Made by a program: the position numbers and the translations under genes. From assembly GCF_029873635.1 (NCBI RefSeq), contig NC_080422.1, positions 3,390,001 through 3,454,000 on the forward strand: 64,000 nt of DNA, written 5' to 3'. This DNA is from Malania oleifera. Lineage: Eukaryota > Streptophyta > Magnoliopsida > Santalales > Ximeniaceae. The notes below the pieces were generated by a model. That model was not told the DNA's origin and made no database searches. It saw only the letters and a list, made by a program, of their open reading frames with translations. Positions 1 to 9,779 of the stretch are shown piece after piece; the first letter of the stretch is position 1, and the number at the start of each line of letters is the position of its first letter.

Positions 1-481
1 CAAAATACCCGATTTCCCAAAAACATACTAGAAATAATATTTCAAAATTTCCATTTCCTTAAGCTTGAATATTCAGAAAAACATATATATTATTCCTGAT
101 AATCTGTTAAAATCAAATCCCTACAATTTCATTTAATGCCAAAATTTTCTCAAAAATCTTATATAATCAAATCCCTTCAATTTAATTTAACTCAGCCATA
201 TTTTAAAATCAAATTTGAACATAGATATAATTAATTCCACATACTTAATTTCAAATCGAGCATATTTACTTACCACAAATCTAATTAAATTCACGTATTC
301 AAAATTTCATAAACAATATTTTACTTAAAAACTTGATATAATCTATTCCCCTTACCTTAATCCTGGAGTGGTGCCTATGACGTCCAAACGACGAAATCAC
401 TCCGGTTAAAACGTTTAGGAGCGGAGTTGGGACCCAAAAATGGTGTTCATTTTTTAATTTGACTGAGATACGCAAGTAAAA

Positions 482-512
<31 letters not shown>

Positions 513-721
513 CATGCGATACGACTTGGGGGGGTTTTGAAATGCCATTCCAAATCTTCCTGATTGTTTAGGAAGATTTCATCTCTTATATATATATACA
601 TATATATATTATAATAATATTATAAAATTATTTTATATTATATTAATATATTATATTATTAAATTAATAATTCTTATTTATTTATTTATTTATTTTAATT
701 TATTTTTTTTGGATCACTATA
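1..721 (-). mobile_element. LTR fragment, probably Ty3/gypsy chromovirus type
   Basis: AT-rich sequence cut by the window edge. Read on the minus strand it has the layout of the two chromovirus LTRs further right: a run of TATA repeats (about 570-610), then a CT/GA tract (485-512), then sequence around a cttacct motif near 350. The plus-strand end at 721 (ggatcactata) resembles the mutated terminus ggttactata of the solo LTR at 14934. The call rests on shared layout and terminus, not on base-by-base similarity. Confidence 0.4.
485..512. repeat. (GA)n microsatellite
   Basis: About 14 AG dinucleotides. The tract lies downstream of the minus-strand TATA run of the LTR fragment, the same position as the GA tracts in the LTRs at 12553-14934 and 17021-19193. 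Confidence 0.9.
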
Positions 722-1082
722 AAACGTTTCTAAATCAAGCTTCTAGAGATGAATGGGTCGAGCTTCACATCATGTGCGTGTAGGAAATTTGAGAGTCACT
801 TTTCATAAGTCTTAAAGAGTGCTCATACATATAAAGAGTTCCTGACCATCCTAAACAAAGTAGGACAATAAGAAACACTTTTGACCTTTACATAAAGTTA
901 TTGAGTGAACATAACTTAGAAAATGCATGTACATGAACAATTAATTTCAAAGTGGATAATTTATTACAAATGTTTGATGAAACATTGGCCATGATTTGCA
1001 AGTTGCGCACATTAGACTAAAAGAACAATAGCAAATTGGAGTTTATTCATGCTGATATTAGTCTAAAGAAATTCAATAAAAT
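722..1082. other. Unassigned AT-rich intergenic sequence
   Basis: No open frame, terminal repeat or recognisable domain was seen here. It lies between an LTR end and the next LTR-like terminus. Confidence 0.5.
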
Positions 1083-1767
1083 TGTTGGTATCAAAAATCG
1101 AATGATCTTCACGAATCATTCCTTGATCATGATCACCTGAAAAAGAAACAAATAAAGAATGACTTAGAGGACCTGGAGTGTACCCCGAAAAATCACTCCG
1201 GTGCCTAAGTAAGGGACTGATGAGAGATTAAAATTGCAACAGTAAAAAGAGTGAGTGTGACCTAGCTGGGTTGACTCAAGTGGTAAGGACGCCTTAGAGG
1301 CTTTGGTAATCCCACAGTCCCAGGTTCAATCCCACTTGGGAGTTTACCCTAGTGAATTAATAGGGGTGCATCAATTGGCGGGCGGGCTCACCCTCCCAAG
1401 GTTGGTGCCGCACCAGCGGGTCACAAAGTGGCACAATGGTGGCTTAGGAGTCCATGAGTTAACAAAAAAAAAAGAGTGAGTATGAGTTAGATGCCTTAAC
1501 TCTTCCCCATATCCCTTTTTATAGTGGTGGAGGTTCACCCTTTAGCAATCCGATATTTATGAGTGCATTATTGCACTTGTGGGAGTTACTTGAACTTTAT
1601 GGTCATTGATTTGGAGGTTTTTGAATATGATCTTGTAACCACCCCTCTCATCAATGTGTGCAATTTAATTCTCGATAGTTATGGATGTTGGTTTAATGGA
1701 GGAATCGAAACCGTTCTTCCTTCTTAATGAGGATATTTTTGGGGTAACTCAAAAATAAATACCAACA
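1083..1767. mobile_element. Solo-LTR-like unit containing a SINE
   Basis: The unit begins tgttggtat and ends ataccaaca, a short inverted terminus of TG...CA type. The segment 1166-1260 (gaggacctggagtgtacc..., cactccggtgcctaagtaaggga) closely resembles 3955-4020 in the LTR of the Tat element. After the SINE, the cttccccatatccctttttatagtgg region resembles 4075-4095 there. So it is probably a related LTR. No 5-bp target duplication is visible (aaaat left, attta right), so it is old or the ends are slightly misplaced. Without the SINE it is about 460 bp. Confidence 0.5.
1261..1468 (+). mobile_element. tRNA-derived SINE with target-site duplication
   Basis: A pol III A box (tgactcaagtgg, 1272-1283) and B box (ggttcaatccc, 1323-1333) are correctly spaced. 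They are followed by a non-tRNA body and a terminal A tract (1464-1473). The element is flanked by a 17-bp direct repeat, aaaaagagtgagtgtga at 1244-1260 and aaaaagagtgagtatga at 1469-1485, with one mismatch. That duplication proves insertion into the LTR-like unit. SINEs are non-autonomous and are moved by LINE proteins; L1 and RTE relics are both present in this window. Confidence 0.8.
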
Positions 1768-2530
1768 ATTTAAAAAATTCACTAAAGTGCTTAATTGAGT
1801 TTCGAAAAAAAAAATTATCAAAGTTATCAAAGAAGGTGACAATCGCTAATGAATGACCATCCATACCTACAATTTTACTTTTTAAAAAAAAAAATTATGA
1901 GAAAAAGGAATGCTAGAGATTTCTCCACTGAAAATTTCATTTTATTTTTAATATATTAGAGGTTGTGCCCTAGGTTACAAAAAGAAATGATGATTCCCTG
2001 CATCAAAATTATTTCTCTTTTATTTTTTATTTATTTGAAGTTTTGTGCACTACGATTAGACAATACTATAATAGAACATCACCGACTTCTTATTCTCACC
2101 CTTCTTTTTATATTTACTCGTCCAAAATTAAAATCCAAAACATCCAAAATAAAAGTAAAAACTCTAGCCATTGAATGCCTCCGGAGAAACCACATCAAAT
2201 TTATTTCTTGTTTACAAATCTCATAATGAAATCATATATACGTTCATATTAGCTCTTGTTTTACATGGTGCAATCAAATTCGTATTGTCAAAAACACTTG
2301 GAGGACAAATCTTGAAATTCAACAACGAACACATAATAATTTCTTTTGGAATACATAATATTTTCGGTTCATTGGATGTCGATTGGCCCGACTTACATAC
2401 TAGGATATAACCCACCTCTCTTTTTTCAAACTCTCTATCTATTCGCCTTTAAAATTCAAATTCAAAACCTTCAACATAAAAATGTTTAACTCTAAAAAAT
2501 ATCCATTACACTCCACATTTAATATTAATA
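1768..2530. other. AT-rich intergenic sequence, no gene seen
   Basis: Only short open frames without recognisable domains occur. The stretch lies downstream of the minus-strand defensin-like gene and may hold its 3'UTR and polyadenylation region near 2500-2530 (minus strand), but no clear signal was identified. Confidence 0.5.
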
Positions 2531-2742
2531 TTAGTTGTCACCAGTGACGCAACAACAGAGATTACTGTTGTGATGAAGGACGTCGGGGACGCAATAAGCC
2601 ACCAGAGGATGAGCGTACCCGCGGTGGATGCATGTATTGAAACAGTCTTCATTGGAGCTACAATGGCCTAGCCACGTACAGTCAAGCCCTGGATCTTCAA
2701 TGGCTTCTGCAACACATAAATATTCAACATATATGTTAATCA

Positions 2743-2791
<49 letters not shown>

Positions 2792-2861
2792 CATGGGGTT
2801 GAGAAACAAGGAGGAGGGGAAGGATAATACGAGGGAACAGGTGAAGCTTTAGAGATGCCAT
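2531..2861 (-). CDS. Defensin-like (DEFL) secreted cysteine-rich peptide, two exons
   Basis: Exon 1 (2861-2792) encodes a signal peptide of 23 residues starting MASLKLHLFP with a leucine-rich core. An 85-bp GT-AG intron (2791-2707) contains a GA/CT microsatellite. Exon 2 (2706-2531) encodes the mature peptide. The splice phases match (G+AA gives Glu), giving 81 residues. The mature part has eight cysteines in the order CX5CX5CX3CX11CX10CCC, typical of plant defensin-like peptides, which are secreted and held by four disulfides. One exon for the signal peptide and one for the mature peptide is the usual DEFL gene layout. Such peptides act in defence or cell signalling; the target here cannot be inferred. 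The start was chosen because it is the ATG that gives a clean signal peptide about 50 bp after a TATA box. No disabling mutation is visible. Confidence 0.7.
2745..2789. repeat. (GA)n microsatellite in the DEFL intron
   Basis: About 22 AG units that occupy half of the 85-bp intron and abut the 5' splice site on the minus strand. Length variation here would change intron size and donor context. The duplicated locus at 28977 lacks this block. Confidence 0.9.
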
Positions 2862-2910
2862 GTGTTATTGCTATTTGATTTATGAGGAAGAACAAAAATA
2901 AGGGTTGGTA

Positions 2911-2920
2911 ATTATATATA
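2911..2920 (-). promoter_or_regulatory. TATA box of the DEFL gene
   Basis: On the minus strand the sequence reads tatatataat about 50 bp before the ATG at 2861, which implies a short 5'UTR. The same motif survives in the duplicated locus near 29015, although the coding exons there are gone. Confidence 0.55.
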
Positions 2921-3227
2921 GGCATTTGATCATATGAATGGAAAGTGTTCTCGTGGCAATGGGTTGAATTTTTTTTTCTATAAATTACTATTTTTTATAA
3001 TTTTTCCTTGAAATAAAGATGAGTTACCATTTTTGCAATATAGGTGAGTTACTACTTTTGGAATATAAGTTACCGTTTTTGAAATATGAGTTAGGGTTTT
3101 TGCAATATAGACGAGTTATCATATCTCTATTAATTAAGGAAGTCTAATTAATTTTCTTAACAATGGTGTATGATTAGATGGGTCATCTAAATATAAAGTA
3201 AAAAATGTACGGTCTATGTAGGCTCTA

Positions 3228-3423
3228 GCTCCTTTGCTATGTGTCGGTGAATAATATTGGTGCTAAATTTGCATTGCTCAAATATTTGTCATGTAATAAA
3301 AAGAAATTAATATGAATAAAGTAATATGGACCATTTTAAATGTGATTTTTGTTTTTCTTATTATGTAATGAAATCCTAACATCTAAAATACTGATGTTAT
3401 TTGCTAATGCATAGCAAAGGAGC
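3228..3423. mobile_element. Possible MITE with 14-bp perfect inverted ends
   Basis: gctcctttgctatg (3228-3241) and its exact inverse catagcaaaggagc (3410-3423) bracket 196 bp of AT-rich DNA without coding capacity. No target duplication is apparent. In copy 2 of the locus the left arm is broken by the L1 insertion, while the right arm is kept (33892-33905). Confidence 0.4.
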
Positions 3424-3876
3424 AAAACTCTTCTGTAGCACAATGAGTAGCATATCTTCTATTTGAAATCTCTATACATCACTCGCCCTTGTTCTGAACC
3501 TAAAATTGATTATAAGACTTGGAATATTTTAGATAACACCATTGGAGTACCCCCCTAAATTAGTGATAATAAGCATTGCATCACAATCATATAGAAGCCA
3601 TTTTAGATCCAATCCAACAAGTTTGAAGTGGACCAAGAGAAAACCTAAAAATGCCTTCAATTGCACTTCACCTAAGCTTTCTTGCTCACTAAAAAGAAAT
3701 CCTAAATGTTATAGGAAACCCATGTGAAGGCATGTCCAATATGCAGACTACCCATGAATTGCCTCGTAAATTGCTCTAATTTCAGAGTTGGCAAAAGTTG
3801 TTATAGTTTAGCAATTTAGAGTTGAAACTAATGTGGAACATAAAACGATAGAGAAAACATTGGCGTTAGTTTCTAT

Positions 3877-4264
3877 TGTGGGATAAAAATGGTGATGACC
3901 TATGACGTTACTTTTCAACTCCAGATGACCTAAAAAGGATGATAACAAAGCAGGTTTGGAGGACCCGGGGTGTACCTCGGGGGATCACTCTGATGCCCAA
4001 GTAAGGGAACGCTTCGAAGAGGTTGAATGCAACAACAAAATTGGGTTAAGAGTGAGTTGCCTTGGCCTCTCGCCCGAGTCCCTATTTATAGTGGCAAAAG
4101 TTGACCCGAGGGTGTATGACTATTTATTGGCGAGTTATGGCGCGAGGTTGACCCCTTCAGAGCAGTTTTCCTTGAGTGATGATGGCCTTGATTGTTGCTG
4201 CGCCTTAGTGCTCCTTTATGGCAAATGGATTGTTTTGATCCTGATATGTATTTAGTGTATATCA
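3877..4264 (-). mobile_element. 3' LTR of the Tat element (proposed ends)
   Basis: The left end is where similarity to the duplicated host locus stops (host gttagtttcta, then tgtggg). The right end, gtgtatatca, is followed on the minus strand by a purine-rich tract (aaggtggga) that could be the polypurine tract. Both ends fit TG...CA. The interior around 3955-4100 resembles the LTR-like unit at 1083-1767. The right end is the less certain of the two. Confidence 0.45.
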
Positions 4265-4357
4265 GTTGTCCCACCTTAGTTTCGAATTTTCCAAACTTAT
4301 TCTTGAAAATTCGAAAGTTGTCCTATCTTTCCCATTTATTTTTTGGGTTACCGAGTC

Positions 4358-4772
4358 ATAGTGGAGGGAGACGGCTGATCCGAGTTGATGTCGAGCTGAG
4401 TTCGGCTGATTCGAGCTGATATTAAGACATGTTCGACTTTGCCGAGTTGGATTGGAGGAATACAGCTGATCTGAATCGATGTCGAGCTGATGTCGAGCTG
4501 GATTGGAGGACGACGGCTGATCCGAGACGATGCCGAGCTGGATTCAGCAGATCCAAGCCGATATTAGGACGCCTTTGGCTTCGCCGAGCTGGATTGGAGG
4601 GAGACTACTTATCCGAGCCAATGTTGAGCCACATTTTGTTGATCCGAGCCGATATTAGGTTGCGTTCAGCTTTGCCAAGCCGGATTGGAGGGAGACAGCT
4701 TATCCGAGCCGATGAGGAACCAATTTCGGCTGATTCGTGCTGATTTTGAGACACGTTGGCTTTTTCGAATTG
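4358..4772. repeat. Tandem array, about 91-bp unit
   Basis: The phase marker ggattggagg (or its degenerate form) recurs at 4358, 4449, 4500, 4591 and 4682. The spacings are 91, 51, 91 and 91, so there are about 4.5 units, one shortened. Units share gagctggattggagg, gctgatccgagc and gatattaggac. The array lies between the antisense ORF and the 3' LTR of the Tat element. Open frames across it are repeat artefacts. Confidence 0.9.
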
Positions 4773-4818
4773 ATCACTCTGAGCCAGCTCTCGCAAGCGT
4801 TTACCCCGAGCAACTCTC

Positions 4819-5270
4819 CTCGTGGATTTCTTTTGAGCAGCTCCTCAGCTCTTCTCGAGGTAAAATTTCGAGCAATTCCTCTTGGGGAACTTTATTCCAT
4901 ATGGCTTTTTTTGAGTAATTTTGTTGAGCAGCTCCTCTTGGGGAACTTTGTTCCGATAAGCTCTTCTCGAGGAATCCTGCCAAGCAGCTCCTCTTGGGGA
5001 ACTTTGTTCCCAATAGCTCTTGTCAAGAGATCCTGCTGAGCAGCTCCTCTTAGGAAACTTTGTTCCGACTAGCTCTTCTCTTGGAATTCTGCTGAGCAGC
5101 TCCTCTTGGGAAACTTTGTTCCGACCAGCTCTTCTCGAGGAATTTTGCCGAGCAGCTCCTCTTGGGGAACTTTGTTACGACCAACTCTTTTCAAGAAATC
5201 TTGTTGAGTAGCTCCTCTTGGGAAACTTTGTTCCGACCAACTCTTGTTGAGGAATCCTGCTGAGCAGCTC
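4819..5270. repeat. Tandem array, exact 56-bp period
   Basis: The word gctcctcttgg starts at 4875 (degenerate), 4931, 4987, 5043, 5099, 5155 and 5211, and gctctcag starts at 5267. Every interval is exactly 56 bp, giving about seven full units plus a degenerate leading copy. Unit words are ggaactttgttccgacc and agctcttctcgagga. It follows the 91-bp array almost directly but shares no sequence with it. Confidence 0.95.
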
Positions 5271-5755
5271 TCAGTCTTCTTTGCCTAATGAGTCGTGCTC
5301 ATCTTTTAGGCATCTTTCGCAGGCTTATGAGCCTTAACTCGTTAGTTGGGCCGGTCTTCTTTGCCTAATAAGTCGTACTCATTTTTTAGGCATCTTTTGT
5401 GGCCTCATGAGTCTTAACTCATAAGTTGGGCTAGTCATCTTTGCCTAATGAGCCGTGCTTATTTTTTGGGCATTTTTGTGGTCTCATGAGCGTTACTCGT
5501 TAGTTGGGCTGGTCGTCTTTGCCTAATGAGCCGTGCTTATTTTTTGGGCATCTTTTGTGGCCTCATGAGCCTTAGCTCATCAGTTGGGCCGGTCTTCTTT
5601 GCTTAATGAGTCGTACTCATTTTTTGGCCATCTTTTGTGACTTCATGAGCCTTAGCTCATCAATTGGGCCGGTCTTCTTTGCCTAATCAACCATGCTTAT
5701 TTTTGGGCATCTTCTTTGGGCCTCATAAGCGTTGCTCATCATTTTGGTCGGTTTT
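5271..5755. repeat. Tandem array, about 80-bp period
   Basis: tttgcctaa begins at 5280, 5360, 5440, 5518, 5598 and 5678 (intervals 80, 80, 78, 80, 80). Each unit carries tgagccgtgctcat, ttttttgggcatctttt and catgagccttagctc, then a gttgggccggtc spacer. It abuts the 56-bp array with no gap. Confidence 0.95.
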
Positions 5756-6439
5756 GAGTTGGGTTCGCAAGAAGTGGTGTACTTTTGAAGTTCAAAGAGC
5801 CTCCATAATTTTTCTTTCACCTGCAGAGTTTCAAGATTTTTCGTTAAGTGAGTCGTACCTTTAGGGTACCGTGATTTTCCTTAGGACTATACATTTCTTA
5901 GGTGTCCTATCTGGTTGGGAGACGTGCATGTAAGAAGCCTTTTCCAGCATGCAGGTGTTAGAAGATATCTTCTTCGGATTGCGGGCCCGTACGGGGACTT
6001 ACATCCTTTTCCTCGAGACTTGAGATAATCAATGATCCCGCCTCCTTTGGATTCACGTTCTTATAGAGATCCAGGCCAACTTTTCTCTTTAAAAGGTGCT
6101 TGCAGGCCCATTTGCTCCTTATCTTAGTTGAGAGGTTCCCTTGCTACTAGGTACACCCTTGCTCCGCCCTTTTCCTTGCATCTTTTCATTCTTTTTCTTG
6201 GCATTGTGTGCTAATTTTTTCTGCTATGTTCTTCGTATGTTTTTAATGTTCTTCATATCTTGTTTGAATCTTCTTCGCGTTCTTCATTTTCCTTAGATGT
6301 GTTCTTAGTAAACTGTTGGAAATATGCACTATTGATCCAAATCTTTATATAGTGTAAATTGTTTTTCCTTTTGACACTTTAAAGTTTTGACTCCATGAAT
6401 TATTCCAAGGTTCAGTCCAGATCTCTTGTAACCATTAAG
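5756..6439. other. Leader region of the antisense extra ORF
   Basis: This non-coding stretch lies between the tandem arrays and the plus-strand reading frame. A TATA-like tctttaaaagg at 6086-6096 could be its promoter, but this is speculative. No other signal was recognised. Confidence 0.35.
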
Positions 6440-8075
6440 AATGTTTGGTTTGACCTTACCCTAACAGAGCTGCAGACCGTATTCCATTTATTCGTTATTC
6501 TCAACACTATCCACATTAGGCTACCCACCAGCTCCGAGTTAGCTTAGCAACTCAGTCCAAATGAGATATGTCTGTACACTGAGTACCTTGACCTAGGTCT
6601 TAGGCTTCCCTTCTTATCTTTCTTCTCCAATATGCTTCGTTTCTACAACATTGCCCCTTCACAGTTGGCCCACAATTCTTATTTGACGTTGATGTGTTTC
6701 GCCATCCTTCTCCTCAAACGAGGTCACCAGCCCACCGTGCCTTTATTTCGGAGTTGTTATCAAATGAGAAGGCATATCGTAGAGAAGGACCTGTACTATT
6801 TCAATGCCCTTCCTGACTACAAGTTGTTCACCCCTGGTAACTCTTCCATTCATGATTGGAAGTTTTGGTTCTTTTATGCATCTAGGGAGCTAGATTATCA
6901 TGGGCCCCGTATGTGGTCCACTCTTCTGGATGGTGATGTTCTTCCCTTCATGTTTTGTTTATTCTGTAGATGCCTAAGTTATATATACATTATTGTATAA
7001 CCGTACCCTTTGTTTCAGCTCGATTGCCACACTTGGCTCCCACTTTGTCTTGATTAGAGGAAGTTATCCTTCGAGAGCTGCGGGCCAGTGCTCAATAGAG
7101 GCTTATTCCCCACGAGCAACTGCTTAAGGAACGAGTCCTTGTGCAGTGGGGGTTGAGTCGCGTCTCTAATGGTCTCTGCTTTTCTTGAGCTTTATGCATA
7201 TTATATGTGTACCTTGTTCTATTTAACTTTTCCTTACCTCTCCTTATTTTCTTTTCATAGACATGGACTTCAATCAATACGAGGTTGTAATGGCTGAGAC
7301 CAAAAAGTAGAGGCGAGTAGGAAGAAGAAGAAGAAGCTAGACTTACAAGGTGACTATTCTCAGATGGAGGACGCCCCAGTTGCCAACAATGAGCCTCCAC
7401 TTATTCAGTTGGCTCCTCTCGTGGCCACTTCTTCTGGAGGACCCATCTTCTATGATCCTACTCTTTTTGGTCCCACCCTTCGTCATGCAGTGGACGTTAA
7501 AGACCTTGTGGAGGCAAAGCTAAACCTCCCTGAAAACCTGCTCTCCAATATTCAGCACGCCACTTAGTAGGTAGCTTGGTTCATGAGGTTTGATTTTACA
7601 ACTCTTTGTTGTGTGCTAATTTCGATTTTGCTTGCAGCTAGCTATTATGTCCCTGGCCGCTAACGACAAGGTGGCTGAGATGTACCAGCTCTCCACAGAG
7701 TTGCAAGAAAAATATGTTGCAGCCTAGAATGGGTTGTTTGAGGCCAAAGCTGCTACTGATCATCATGAGAAGGTTCTGCAAGAAGAGATAGCAAGGATTC
7801 AAAATGAAGAGGTCCCTGCTGCAGCTGCTGCGGCTACCAGTGCTGCAGTATTTGACTACCGAAGCTCCAAAAATTTCATCCTTGATACTTCCAAATCTTA
7901 CCACACAAGCTTTCTAAGATGCTAAGAATAGGTCAATACAATGCACCCTGACGTTTCTTTAGATGGGGTATGCTCATACGGCTATGACAATGAGAGCCCA
8001 GAATCAAGGGATGAGATGGATGAGACCAAAGAGTATGTGAAGAAAGGCGGAGAGGGAAGTAATGCTGGTGATTAA
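6440..8075 (+). pseudogene. Extra ORF of the Tat element, PF04195-like gypsy-type domain, antisense to pol
   Basis: Coding-like blocks are separated by plausible GT-AG introns (about 6934-7018, 7170-7260 and 7570-7637). Block 1 (6450-6933) has the signature of the domain named putative gypsy-type transposon: NEICLYTEYLDLGLRLP, FYNIAPSQLAHNS, a region ending in KLFTP, then WKFWFFYAS. Block 2 reads PHLAPTLS..LEEVILRELRAS. Later blocks are acidic and coiled-coil-like (KVAEMYQLSTELQEKY, then AKAATDHHEKVLQEE), ending at the stop at 8073-8075. Extra ORFs in antisense orientation downstream of pol are known in Tat elements; their function is unknown. In-frame stops occur within blocks (for example after SSELA and KYVAA), so this copy is dead. 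Confidence 0.6.
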
Positions 8076-8118
8076 AGATTCTAGCTTAATATTTTATTAC
8101 TTTTGAGATTGTACGCTG

Positions 8119-9526
8119 TGTAACGATCTTAAAAATCTTAATATAAAATGAAACATAATAAATAGAAAAGTCAACCCGAACCCGTGGGCAACGGGGAACT
8201 TGTCAATCACAGTGAAAACCTAAGCAACAGTAAGTATAAAATTACAACCATCCAACCATAAAACATAATACCAGAGTTTACTACATCATCAAAATACTGT
8301 ATTTATATACAACCTCCAAAAATTCAAAATAACACTAGGATCATACAACAAAAAATCACCCTGATCCTAGATCGACGCTTACCCTTCTAGTAGGGAAGCT
8401 CAATTCACTCAATGGCGGCCTTGACCCGCCGGTCTCTCTAAGTTTCCTGAAAATCATTTAATGTTCAGGAGTGAGACATATCTCAATAAGGGAAAATAAA
8501 CTAAATACAGTTGTGTGACAACATAAATATTTATTACAGTTATACATACTTAGTACATTTCATATATCTAAAAACATACATCATAACATGATGGAATAAT
8601 CATATACTTTCATATTTTCTAATAATTCATACTGATCATGAAATTTCTGTTATAGCTAATAATACTGAAAGCATACCTAGGATGAATAACTAACTGATGT
8701 CATATATTACCCCCAATGACAGGTTATACAGCCCGAAGGTGGGACCCGAGAATGGCTGGCCAACCACTGCAGAGTCAAAAATGTCTGTAAGTACGATGGA
8801 CCCGCCACACCCTGGTCCGGACTGCTAGGTGGACGTCCACACTTTACTAAAAGCCACATCGACTATCCATCTCCCACCCCCTCGTGGGGTGGTTAGCATC
8901 AATCTGATCATAGATATCTGATCTATAAGTTACGGTACCGAGCTCCTAAAATGAACTAAACTAACATTCGGGTTCTGATAACATATAATACATGATAATA
9001 TAGCATATTTCATAATTTCATAAATACGGCCTCGCACCGAACATTTCATAAATATGGTCTCATGCCGATCGTTTTATAAATAAGGCCTCGCGCTAAACAT
9101 TTCATAAATATGGCCTCATGCCGAAATCATACATAAATACGACCTCGCGCCAAAATCATTTCATGTATGTATATCATTTTGAAAATAATTGATTTATCAT
9201 ATATTTTCAACATCATAATGTACTGTATTTTTTTATAATTTCTCAAAACATACTTCATTCATATCATTGTCATATCATGATATTTTTCCACATAAAATAA
9301 TATTCATGCCACACATTTGCTGTATAAAACCATACATTGTATTCTAAAAATCATAATTTATGGCATCTCATACATATATATACATTTCAACATAATAGCA
9401 GTATTTTCCCAAACGTGCATTTCCTTCGTAATATACAGATATAATACGTGCTTTCCTCCTTCTGTTATTATTTTCGTTTCCCCTCCTCTTTATTATTTAA
9501 ATCCCATTATTGTTCAGGTTGTCACA
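8119..9526 (-). mobile_element. 3' LTR of the chromovirus, with a large internal deletion
   Basis: At 1408 bp it is shorter than its partner (17021-19193, 2173 bp). Alignment shows a 704-bp loss between the ttcct at 9453-9457 and its downstream partner; the missing sequence corresponds to 18421-19124 and includes the TATA region. It also has two fewer internal 28-bp repeats. The rest is highly similar to the other LTR. Confidence 0.9.
9019..9160. repeat. 28-bp repeats inside the 3' LTR, five copies
   Basis: cataaatacggcctcg-type units start at 9019, 9047, 9075, 9103 and 9132. The partner LTR has seven such units (17919-18110), so copy number changed after insertion or during reverse transcription. 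Confidence 0.9.
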
Positions 9527-9539
9527 TTCTCCCCTCCTT
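9527..9539 (-). other. Polypurine tract of the chromovirus
   Basis: On the minus strand the sequence is aaggaggggagaa, directly abutting the 3' LTR start TGTGACAACC. This is the plus-strand DNA primer of reverse transcription. The same tract type precedes the LTR at 26154. Confidence 0.9.
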
Positions 9540-9779
9540 ATAAAATTTCTTCCTCGAAATTTACTATTCATATAATTCATCATCCCTTATTAGGCAAAGT
9601 GGTCTACTTATTTTATTACTTACCCTCCCTTATGGCGGTGGAATACCGTGGTTACATTTCAAGTCTTGGGAGATTACATATACCAAAAGAAAATTCCCCC
9701 AAAACTAAAATACCGCTTACTAACTAAAGCATTACATGTACCTGCAAAAGAAACTTTACATATTTACTCACATTTCTTA

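Larger units (their letters stand above)
2704..3876. repeat. Duplicated locus, copy 1 (DEFL intron and upstream flank)
   Basis: This segment matches 28977-34213 in the same orientation. Shared stretches include cttct(g/a)caacacataaatattcaa at the left end, the tatatataggcatttgatc promoter region, ggtgaataatattggtgct, and the long block around 3540-3860. Copy 1 lacks the L1 present in copy 2. It has about 113 bp (3426-3538) that copy 2 lacks. It ends where the Tat LTR begins at 3877. A host segment was duplicated and then received different TEs. Confidence 0.8.

Noticed and set aside
2628-2852. Plus-strand frame with an RERERE run (and similar frames at 14563)
   Set aside because: Produced by GA microsatellites. 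The minus-strand DEFL model explains 2531-2861, and the 14563 frame lies in an LTR.
4800-5760. CRISPR-like array, because of regular spacing of repeats
   Set aside because: Units are repeated end to end with no unique spacers, and the DNA is plant nuclear. These are tandem repeats of a retrotransposon.
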